DNA of 64,000 bases from CAWINY01 sp963837635 (GTDB lineage Bacteria; Acidobacteriota; Terriglobia; Terriglobales; Acidobacteriaceae), in the NCBI GenBank assembly GCA_963837635.1, contig CAWINY010000003.1:1-64000 (forward strand). The letters are read 5' to 3'. Shown here in pieces: positions 57,186 to 64,000 of the stretch. Position 1 is the stretch's first letter. Each line of letters starts with the position of its first letter. The notes beneath the pieces were generated by a model. That model did no database searches. It worked only from the letters and a program-made list of their open reading frames with translations, and was not told the DNA's origin. Position numbers and translations under genes: made by a program.

Positions 57186-58796
57186 ATGACACATCACAAA
57201 CAGTGGACCTCGTTCTCGGTATCCATCACCGTTGTGCTTGTACTGGCAAGTGTGGCGGCCCCGCCGGTTCAGTGCCAAGACAGCACCAGTCTCGGAGAGA
57301 TCGCTCGCGAGGTTCGCGAGAAGAAACGCCCGCAAGTGCAGGTCACTGCGGCCGAGGGTAAAGAGCTGTTTTCCGCGGTCGACAGCATTCTGGAGTTTGC
57401 AAAACAAGACACCGGCTTTGCGAAGCGGACTCCAGTCAAGCGCCAACTGGTCGGCCGGGACCAGGTCGATCATCAATTCGCGGTGGCGCTGGGCGACCGC
57501 AAGGAACAGTTAACCTTGAGGCGCTCGGAGGTCGTGCTCAAGAAATTCGGCCTGTTACCCGCGGATTTCGACCTTAAGCAATACCTGCTGAAGAACGCCG
57601 CGGAGGAGCTCGGCGGCTACTACGATCCCAAAGATAAGACCATGTATCTGCTGAACTGGGTGCCGCTTGAGCAACAGCGGCCCGTCATGGCGCACGAACT
57701 GACCCACGCCCTTCAAGATCAAAACTACGACCTGGAGCGCTTCCTCAAAGCCACGGATGAACCGGAACCGCAGATGACCCTTGCCGCCAACGATCGGAGT
57801 GAAGAGTCGATCGTCCACCGGGCGATCGTCGAAGGCCAGGCGATGGTGGTCTATATGGACTATATGGGGAAAGCCATGGGTGTGAGGTTGAGCGGTTCTC
57901 CAGATGTGATGAAAGGCGTGGTCAACGTGCTGGAGAATTACGATTCTCCGGTTAGGTTCCATAATGCGCCGAGAGTACTGCAGGAAACTGGAATGTTTCC
58001 TTATCGCGAGGGCTTGGCCTTCGAACTCGAAGTCCTGCGAAAAGGGGGTCGCCCAAAGGCCTTCGCCGGAGTGTTTGCGCGGCCGCCCCAGAGCACCTAT
58101 GAAGTGTTGCAGCCGGAGGCGTATCTCAACCATGCCAAGATAGCGCTCGTGACCCTTCCCGATCTGCGCGGCATTCTTGGGAATTCCTTCGAAGCCTACG
58201 ACTCGGGGACGATTGGGGAACTGGACGTTCGCATTATGGCCAGAGAATTCGGCCGGGAGAACGACATCTATTCCGTCGCACAACAGTGGAATGGCGGTGC
58301 GTACATCGCAGTGCAGCGACGTTCCACGGTAAAGACGGATTCGCCGAAAACGGCTGATCTGGCGCTACTCTATGTTTCGCGCTGGAAGACGGAGGAAGCC
58401 GCCGAACGGTTCGCGCAGATTTATGCCCATGCCCTTCCCATGCGCGTCAAAGTTCTCCAGGAAACCACGGCGGCCGGGGACTGCCCCGCTGATACGCCAT
58501 GTAAAGGTCCTCTGTGGGCGAGCAGAATCATGACGGATGAGGGCCCCACGTTTCTCGAAGTCTGGCCCGGAAATACGGTGATCATCGCGCAGAGTTTTGA
58601 TGAACAAACGATGCCGGCTCTGCGCCGGGCCGTACTGTCCTCCAAACCTACGCGGGAAGATCCCCCCGCGCCGCAGCGTGAACTCAGCTCGTCACTTTAT
58701 ACCAGTGCTTCCTTCACTGCATTCGCGGAGAAGATCCGGCTCCAGGTTGCAGAAGCGTTGGCGACTCGGCCTTCGGGCCGCCGCCCGAATCGTTGA
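57186..58796 (+). CDS. Exported zinc metalloprotease-like protein (gluzincin, HExxH)
   Basis: 536 residues: signal peptide (ITVVLVLASVAAPPVQC, possibly lipidated at Cys), then a domain with AAEELGGYYDPKDKTMYLL, the zinc motif MAHELTHALQDQ and a downstream EGQAMVVYMDY that supplies the third ligand Glu. This layout is common in acidobacterial secreted proteins of unknown substrate. The start ATG 57186 is preferred to TTG 57162. No partner genes are evident. Confidence 0.82.
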   Translation: MTHHKQWTSFSVSITVVLVLASVAAPPVQCQDSTSLGEIAREVREKKRPQVQVTAAEGKELFSAVDSILEFAKQDTGFAKRTPVKRQLVGRDQVDHQFAVALGDRKEQLTLRRSEVVLKKFGLLPADFDLKQYLLKNAAEELGGYYDPKDKTMYLLNWVPLEQQRPVMAHELTHALQDQNYDLERFLKATDEPEPQMTLAANDRSEESIVHRAIVEGQAMVVYMDYMGKAMGVRLSGSPDVMKGVVNVLENYDSPVRFHNAPRVLQETGMFPYREGLAFELEVLRKGGRPKAFAGVFARPPQSTYEVLQPEAYLNHAKIALVTLPDLRGILGNSFEAYDSGTIGELDVRIMAREFGRENDIYSVAQQWNGGAYIAVQRRSTVKTDSPKTADLALLYVSRWKTEEAAERFAQIYAHALPMRVKVLQETTAAGDCPADTPCKGPLWASRIMTDEGPTFLEVWPGNTVIIAQSFDEQTMPALRRAVLSSKPTREDPPAPQRELSSSLYTSASFTAFAEKIRLQVAEALATRPSGRRPNR

Positions 58797-58885
58797 TCGG
58801 CTGGGGAGGCCAACTGCTGGTGAGGCAGCGGCCCTCATTCCGAGTACCACATGGGCCTTCGGCCGACCGATCGAGATGAAAATCT

Positions 58886-58926
58886 GAGGGTGCCCCACAT
58901 CTGCCTGCCGTTGGCGGGTGTGGGAT
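58886..58926. repeat. GTGCCCCACATCTGCC-type repeat, copy 1
   Basis: GGGTGCCCCACATCTGCCTG followed by GTTGGCGGGTGTGGG: an imperfect hairpin of the same family as the sequence at 60701-60790. It lies just downstream of the S1 gene, whose other side carries the second copy. Confidence 0.7.
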
Positions 58927-58953
58927 GATTTTCGACGGAGCAAAGGGGCCGGC

Positions 58954-60645
58954 TTACGCCAGTTCCAACTCAATCTTCTTGGCGGTGGCATCCAGCTTCG
59001 CAATGCGGAAGCTGCGGATTTGCCCGGCGCGAGCGGCTTCCGGTTTGGCTTCACCGCTGCCAGCGCTGCCCTTCCAGCGCGCCTTCAGCATGGAACTCAG
59101 CGAAGATAAATCTGCTTTCGGCGGCTTCTCGGTCGTTTCAGGACCCGCTGTGCTTTCCTTGCCCCCTGAAGACATCCGGCACGTGCCGTGGACGCCTTCG
59201 CCCAGTTCCACTTGCGCGCTTCCGCCCGAGAGCTCGATGATGCGGCCGGTGACCACGTCGCCTTCCTTGTGCTCGGCGATGTACTCCTCCAGTGTGGTCG
59301 GAACGAGTTGCTTCATGCCCAACCGCAAGCGTCGCCGCTCGGTGTCGATCTCGAGCACCTGGGCCTTGACTACTTGCCCAGCCTTGAGCACATCCTGCGG
59401 ATGGTTAATGCGCCGCTCGGCGGTAATGTCGCCGACGTGAATCATGCCCTCGACTCCCTCGGCGAGCTGCACGAAGGCGCCGAACTTGGTCAGGCTGACG
59501 ACCGGCCCTTCGACGATGGTGCTGACCGGAAAGCGCCGCGGCACATCGGCCCAGGGATCGCCCAACGCCTGCTTCAATCCGAGCGATAGGCGGCGCTCTG
59601 CCGCGTTTACGCCGAGAATGACCGCTTCCACGGTTTCGCCCGGTTTCACCACGTCGCTGGGCTTCCTCACTTTTTTCGCCCACGACATTTCCGAAAGATG
59701 GATCAGGCCTTCGATTCCCGGCTCCAGCTCGACAAACGCTCCGAATTCGACCACGCGTGTTACCGTGCCGCGCACGCGCTCGCCGGTCTTGTACTTATCG
59801 GGGACGGCGTCCCACGGATGCGGTTGCAGCTGCTTCAACCCCAGGGAGATGCGCCGCTTCTCGGGATCGATCTTGAGCACCTTGGCTTCAATCTGCTCCC
59901 CCAGCGAGAGCACGTCCGAGGGTTTGCTGACCCGGCCCCAGGAAATATCGGAGACATGCAGCAGCCCGTCCACTCCGCCGAGATCGACGAACGCGCCGTA
60001 ATCCATCAGGCTGCGAACTTCGCCGCGTACCGTGTCGCCCTCCTTGAGCTCCGAATAACGAAGATCTTTGGCAGCGCGCGCATCCTCCTCGGTAACCACC
60101 CGGCGGTCCACCACCACGTCTTCCTCGGTCACGTCGAGTTTGGTGATGCGGCAGCGGATCTCCTGCCCTACCAGCTTCTCCATTTCGCTGGCATCCCGCG
60201 CGCCACTGCGCGAGGCCGGCATGAAGGCGCGCACGCCCACGTCCACGGTTAGCCCGCCTTTGACCACGCCGGTTACGGTGCCGGCAATTGTCTCCTTGCC
60301 GGCGAAGGCCGTCTCCAGCGACGACCAGTCCTTGGGCCGCTCGACCTTGCCGCGCGCCAGCTCGTAATAGCCCTCCGGATCGCGCCCCTTGATCGTGACC
60401 AGCAGCTTGTCGCCGGGCTGGACGCTTTCGCTGCCCTCAAAAGCCGTCAGCGGCAGGATGCCTTCGGTCTTGAAGCCGATGTCCACGTACACCGACTCGG
60501 CGGAGACGGCGATCACCGTGCCTTCGCGCCCCCTTCCCGCTTCAAGCTTTTGCTTATGGCTCTGCTCGTATTGCGAGAGAAGCTCGTCAAAGGATTCGTT
60601 GGATTCGTTGCTAGGTTGTGGTTCCGGAGCAGTTGGGTTGGACAT
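58954..60645 (-). CDS. rpsA: Ribosomal protein S1-like protein with multiple S1 domains
   Basis: 563 residues. At least four clear S1 RNA-binding domains: GREGTVIAVSAESVYVDIG, GDTVRGEVRSLMDYGAFVDLGG...HVSDISWG, VRGTVTRVVEFGAFVELEPG, VSLTKFGAFVQLAEGVEG, plus two weaker ones. The length and spacing match bacterial S1 (557 residues in E. coli), which helps mRNAs bind the 30S subunit. A C-terminal linker of charged residues ends in FRIAKLDATAKKIELELA. ATG 60645 by homology; an upstream open extension is repeat DNA. Confidence 0.88.
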   Translation of the reverse strand: MSNPTAPEPQPSNESNESFDELLSQYEQSHKQKLEAGRGREGTVIAVSAESVYVDIGFKTEGILPLTAFEGSESVQPGDKLLVTIKGRDPEGYYELARGKVERPKDWSSLETAFAGKETIAGTVTGVVKGGLTVDVGVRAFMPASRSGARDASEMEKLVGQEIRCRITKLDVTEEDVVVDRRVVTEEDARAAKDLRYSELKEGDTVRGEVRSLMDYGAFVDLGGVDGLLHVSDISWGRVSKPSDVLSLGEQIEAKVLKIDPEKRRISLGLKQLQPHPWDAVPDKYKTGERVRGTVTRVVEFGAFVELEPGIEGLIHLSEMSWAKKVRKPSDVVKPGETVEAVILGVNAAERRLSLGLKQALGDPWADVPRRFPVSTIVEGPVVSLTKFGAFVQLAEGVEGMIHVGDITAERRINHPQDVLKAGQVVKAQVLEIDTERRRLRLGMKQLVPTTLEEYIAEHKEGDVVTGRIIELSGGSAQVELGEGVHGTCRMSSGGKESTAGPETTEKPPKADLSSLSSMLKARWKGSAGSGEAKPEAARAGQIRSFRIAKLDATAKKIELELA

Positions 60646-60700
60646 GAGAGGCACGCTCGTTCTGGCGGAGTTCCGATTTAGGATAACACCGCCGATCTGA

Positions 60701-60790
60701 TGGTGCCCCACGTCTGCCTGTCTTTGGCAGACGTGGGTGGCCCCTTCGCAAAGACCCACATCTGCCAAATCGGGCAGATGTGAGGCACCC
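60701..60790. repeat. GTGCCCCACGTCTGCC-type repeat, copy 2 (two hairpins)
   Basis: First hairpin: CCCACGTCTGCC (60708-60719) with GGCAGACGTGGG (60727-60738). Second: CACATCTGCC near 60757 with GGGCAGATGTG near 60772-60782. Sequences CCCCAC(A/G)TCTGCC recur at 58890-58905. The repeat fills most of the gap between the S1 gene and gltX and may form a bidirectional signal. Confidence 0.75.
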
Positions 60791-60822
60791 TCGGTTCCAC
60801 TCGCGTTGTTATACTTACCACT

Positions 60823-62283
60823 GTGCTGAGAGTCCGATTTGCTCCGTCTCCCACTGGTTTTCTACACGTCGGGAGCGCGCGTACGTTTCTATTCAATTGG
60901 CTTTATGCCCGTCATCATGGCGGGACCGTGGTGCTCCGCGTGGACGACACCGACGTGGAGCGCAACACTGAAGCCTCGCTGACATCCATTTTTGACGGCC
61001 TGCGCTGGCTCAATCTCGGCTGGGACGAGCAGTACAAGCAGTCCGAGCGCCTGGCCCTGCACCGGCAAATGACCGACGCCATCTTCCAGAAGGGACTGGC
61101 CTACCGCGATTTCACCCCCGCGCAAGCCGGCGAGCGGGAGAAGTCAGGAGCCCAAGGGACTTGGCTATTCAATGCCGAAAGCCGCCAGCTCTCCCGCGCT
61201 GACAGCGATCGCCGGGCGGCGGCAGGAGAGCCCTTTGCCTTGCGCTTCCGTGTGCCTCGCGATGGCGAGCAACTGGTACGCTTTCATGATGGCGTTTACG
61301 GAGACCAGGCAAAATCCACGGCGGACATCGAGGATTTCGCTCTGCTTCGCAGCGACGGCCTGCCGACCTATCATCTGGCTTCGTGCGCCGATGACGCCGA
61401 CCTGCGCATCAGCCACATCATCCGTGGCCAGGATCATCTATCGAATACCTTCAAGCACCTGCTGATCTTCGAGGCCGCAGGCGTCGAGCCGCCCCAGTTC
61501 GCGCACCTACCGCTGCTGGTCGCGCCCGATGGGACCAAGCTCTCCAAGCGCCGCCACGGAGCGGTGGTCAGCGTGACCACCTATCGCGATGCCGGTTTCC
61601 TGCCCGAGGCGTTCATCAACTTTCTCGCTCTGCTGGGGTGGTCGCCCAAGGACAACCGGGAGCAACTGACCCGCGAGGAGCTGGTGCAGGCGTTTTCGCT
61701 GGAGGGGATCAATCGCGCCAATGCCGTTATCAATTTCAGCGAGAGCGATCCTTTCGATCCCAAGGCGGTGTGGCTGAACGCGGAGCACATCCGCAGCCTG
61801 CCGGTTGAGGAGTTGAGCCAGCGGCTGCTGCCCATCGTGCAGGCGGAGGGATTCGCGGTAGACGAAGCTAAACTGCTGCGCATTACTCCGCTCATTCGCG
61901 AGCGTATGAAGCTGTTGCGCGATGTGCTTACCGTTGCCGACTTCTTTTTTGTCGAGCAGCTACCTCCCTACGATCCTGCCGAGTTGATTCCGCAAAAGGG
62001 CGATGAGGCCATGGCCGGTCGCGTCCTGGAACGGGGGCGCGAGGTGTTGGCGCATACTGAATTCGATCATCCCTCCTTGGATCAGGCGCTTCGTGCAGCG
62101 GCACATGGCCTTGGAATCAAGGCAGGGCAGATGTTTCAGCCGATCCGCGTGGCGGTCTGCGGGCGCAAGAGCGCGCCGCCTTTGTTTGAAACATTGGAGG
62201 TGCTTGGCCGCGAGACCGCGCTGGAGCGTATCGAGCAAGCCATGCAGAAGCTCCAACACGGTGCAGCCGGATCGCAGGGCTGA
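60823..62283 (+). CDS. gltX: Glutamyl-tRNA synthetase
   Basis: 486 residues. Class I signature RFAPSPTGFLHVGSARTFLF (HIGH variant), DDTDVERN, IRGQDHLSNTFKH and the KMSKS variant TKLSKRRHGA. Start GTG 60823. Because the next gene is glnS, this enzyme is probably discriminating (charges only tRNA-Glu). The C-terminus runs into a palindromic repeat that supplies the stop codon. Confidence 0.95.
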   Translation: MLRVRFAPSPTGFLHVGSARTFLFNWLYARHHGGTVVLRVDDTDVERNTEASLTSIFDGLRWLNLGWDEQYKQSERLALHRQMTDAIFQKGLAYRDFTPAQAGEREKSGAQGTWLFNAESRQLSRADSDRRAAAGEPFALRFRVPRDGEQLVRFHDGVYGDQAKSTADIEDFALLRSDGLPTYHLASCADDADLRISHIIRGQDHLSNTFKHLLIFEAAGVEPPQFAHLPLLVAPDGTKLSKRRHGAVVSVTTYRDAGFLPEAFINFLALLGWSPKDNREQLTREELVQAFSLEGINRANAVINFSESDPFDPKAVWLNAEHIRSLPVEELSQRLLPIVQAEGFAVDEAKLLRITPLIRERMKLLRDVLTVADFFFVEQLPPYDPAELIPQKGDEAMAGRVLERGREVLAHTEFDHPSLDQALRAAAHGLGIKAGQMFQPIRVAVCGRKSAPPLFETLEVLGRETALERIEQAMQKLQHGAAGSQG

Positions 62284-62292
62284 AGCCCTGCG
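62273..62292. repeat. Small palindrome at the gltX stop codon
   Basis: CGCAGGGC-TGAA-GCCCTGCG, 8-bp perfect arms and a 4-base loop. The gltX TGA is the loop itself. It belongs to the GGGCTTGAGCCC-type family seen at 3923-3934. Confidence 0.7.
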
Positions 62293-62357
62293 CCACCCGA
62301 TTGCGGGTGTCATTGACTACGAAAACCATGAACACGTCCCGTTCAAAAGCAGAAACT

Positions 62358-64000
62358 ATGAATTCAGCGATAAGTCCTGTCACCAGTTCGTCCAATTTCA
62401 TCCGCGACATCATTGTTGAAGACCTGAAGACGAAGAAGTTCGGCGACGCCGTCATTCAGACGCGCTTCCCACCCGAGCCCAACGGCTATCTGCATATCGG
62501 CCATGCCAAGGCCATTTGCCTTGATTTCGGACTGGCGGACGAGTTCGGCGGGCGCACCAACCTGCGCTTCGACGACACCAACCCGGAGAAGGAAGAGACC
62601 GAGTACGTCGAGTCCATCATGGAGGACGTGCGGTGGCTCGGCTTCGAGTGGGAGGGCCTCTATTACGCCTCCGACTACTTCGACCAGCTTTATGCCTGGG
62701 CGGTGCAGCTCATTAAGGCAGGCAAGGCTTACGTGGACGATCTTCCTGCGGACGAAGTCCGCCAGTATCGCGGAACCCTGACCGAACCCGGCAAGGATAG
62801 CCCCTACCGCAATCGCTCGATCGAGGAGAATCTCGATCTTTTCGAGCGCATGCGTGCTGGCGAATTTCCCGACGGCTCCAGAACGCTGCGGGCGAAGATC
62901 GATATGGCCGCGCCGAATGTGAACCTGCGCGATCCGGTGATGTACCGCATCCTGCACGCGGAACACCATCGTACCGGCAATAAGTGGTGCATCTACCCGA
63001 TGTACGACTACGCGCACGGGCAGTCAGATTCGCTGGAGCGCGTCACCCATTCCATGTGCACGCTGGAGTTCACCGACCACCGGCCGCTCTACGAATGGTT
63101 CATCCGCGAGCTGGGCATCTTCCCCTCGCAGCAGATCGAGTTCGACCGCCTCAACCTGACCTACACGCTCTTGAGCAAACGCAAGCTGCTGCAACTCGTC
63201 AGGGACGGCCATGTGCGCGGCTGGGACGATCCGCGCATGCCTACGCTCTGCGGCATTCGCCGCCGCGGTTACACGCCCGAGGCGATCCGCAATTTCTGCG
63301 CTGCCGTGGGCCTTTCCCGCACCAACGGGAGCACCGATCTGGCCATGCTGGAGCACTTCCTGCGCGAGGACCTGAACAAACGCGCGCCTCGCGTCATGGC
63401 GGTGCTGCGACCGTTGAAGGTGGTCATCGACAACTACCCGGAGAATCAGGTCGAGCAGCTCGATGCCATCAACAACCCGGAAGACCCCGCCGCCGGCACG
63501 CGCAAGGTGCCATTCTCACGGGTGCTGTATATCGAGCAGGATGACTTCCGCGAGGACCCTCCCAGTAAGTATTTCCGGCTCGCCCCGGGACGCGAGGTCC
63601 GCCTGCGCTACGCCTACTTCATCACCTGCACCGGAGCTGTGAAGAACGACGACGGCGAGGTGGTGGAACTGCATTGCACCTACGATCCCGCCACCCGCGG
63701 CGGCAATACACCTCCCGACGGGCGCAAGGTGAAATCCACCATCCACTGGGTAGCGGCCGCCGAGGCGGTCGAGGCCGAGTTGCGGCTCTACGAGACCCTT
63801 TTCACCAAGCCGAATCCAAGTGAGGTCGAAGAGGGGGAGGACTTCACCGCGAATCTCAATCCGCTTTCCCTGGAGACGCTGCGCGGTTGCAAGCTGGAAC
63901 CATCGCTCGCCAATGCCGCGGCGGGCAGCCGGTACCAGTTCGAGCGCATGGGATATTTCTGCGTGGACCCGGACTCCTGCCCGGGAAGCCCGGTCTTCAA
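62358..64000 (+). CDS. glnS: Glutaminyl-tRNA synthetase, partial (runs off the window)
   Basis: At least 547 residues with no stop before the window end. FIRDIIVEDLKTKKFGDAV, RFPPEPNGYLHIGHAKAICL (HIGH), DDTNPEKEE, YDYAHGQSDSLERVTHS, the class I LLSKRKLLQL (KMSKS variant) and the anticodon-binding barrel from ~residue 340. The start is ATG 62358 or the in-frame ATG 62328; neither has a strong ribosome binding site. GlnRS is found in gamma-proteobacteria and some acidobacteria and others. Confidence 0.95.
   Translation, partial: MNSAISPVTSSSNFIRDIIVEDLKTKKFGDAVIQTRFPPEPNGYLHIGHAKAICLDFGLADEFGGRTNLRFDDTNPEKEETEYVESIMEDVRWLGFEWEGLYYASDYFDQLYAWAVQLIKAGKAYVDDLPADEVRQYRGTLTEPGKDSPYRNRSIEENLDLFERMRAGEFPDGSRTLRAKIDMAAPNVNLRDPVMYRILHAEHHRTGNKWCIYPMYDYAHGQSDSLERVTHSMCTLEFTDHRPLYEWFIRELGIFPSQQIEFDRLNLTYTLLSKRKLLQLVRDGHVRGWDDPRMPTLCGIRRRGYTPEAIRNFCAAVGLSRTNGSTDLAMLEHFLREDLNKRAPRVMAVLRPLKVVIDNYPENQVEQLDAINNPEDPAAGTRKVPFSRVLYIEQDDFREDPPSKYFRLAPGREVRLRYAYFITCTGAVKNDDGEVVELHCTYDPATRGGNTPPDGRKVKSTIHWVAAAEAVEAELRLYETLFTKPNPSEVEEGEDFTANLNPLSLETLRGCKLEPSLANAAAGSRYQFERMGYFCVDPDSCPGSPVF

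Noticed and set aside
1..64000. CRISPR arrays, tRNA and rRNA genes
   Set aside because: No regularly spaced direct repeats were found, and I did not recognise any tRNA-like or rRNA-like sequence by eye; a tRNA scan would be needed to be certain.

Overview
The window looks like a chromosomal segment of a GC-rich Gram-negative bacterium, most probably an acidobacterium (Acidobacteriota, Solibacter/Bryobacter-like). Reasons: a very large Oar-type TonB receptor with an N-terminal carboxypeptidase-regulatory-like domain, a YVTN-propeller/phosphoesterase fusion, an S1-gltX-glnS neighbourhood and dispersed hairpin repeats typical of these genomes. The taxonomic call is inference; there is no rRNA gene here.

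Layout. 0.4-4.8 kb: TonB receptor, terminator, repeat, EEP-family hydrolase. 4.9-38.4 kb: a large phosphonate-type island. A rightward arm carries a GNAT-MarR fusion, phnM, arsM and a GrpB/nucleotidyltransferase fusion. A 14-kb leftward operon reads phnG-phnH-phnI-phnI-phnJ-phnK-phnL-phnD-phnD-phnC-phnE-phnE-phnM, then a frameshifted methyltransferase, a hexapeptide acetyltransferase and a DUF2332 gene. Divergent from phnG are an MFS exporter and pyrF; pyrF is split near its 3' end by an IS5/IS427-type element. Next comes a second leftward operon (read from 38.4 to 27.2 kb): two ABC-exporter half-transporters, a DUF1045 2H-phosphoesterase, a phosphohexomutase, [ISAzo13-type element], a sugar-phosphate-isomerase-like protein, pyrE, a methyltransferase, RidA, a cytidine-deaminase-like protein and a HAD hydrolase.

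The most interesting result is that this C-P lyase locus is not canonical. Its only PhnJ keeps the glycyl-radical glycine but lacks three of the four C-terminal cysteines that carry the 4Fe-4S cluster and the thiyl radical in E. coli PhnJ. PhnI is duplicated in tandem, and PhnD, PhnE and PhnM are each present twice. A 15-bp box, GTRTA-CGTAA-TACAY, lies upstream of the MFS-pyrF pair, the ABC/pyrE operon and an amidohydrolase remnant, with weaker copies before phnM, phnG and the GNAT-MarR gene. This suggests one regulon joining phosphonate handling, PRPP-using pyrimidine synthesis (pyrE, pyrF) and export. No phnN, phnP or phnF is visible; DUF1045 may replace phnP.

38.9-64 kb: a decayed amidohydrolase, a leftward envelope block (LolA-like, PAP2, FtsX-type permease, phosphoesterase), a glycosyltransferase/PHP/RhaT-like block bracketed by N- and C-terminal scraps of a glycosyltransferase, an OlsF-like acyltransferase fusion, a response regulator, a GH1 glycosidase, a metallophosphoesterase, a GT2/P450 breakpoint chimera, a zinc protease, an S1-domain protein, gltX and the start of glnS. 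The number of broken genes and IS insertions indicates an actively rearranging region.
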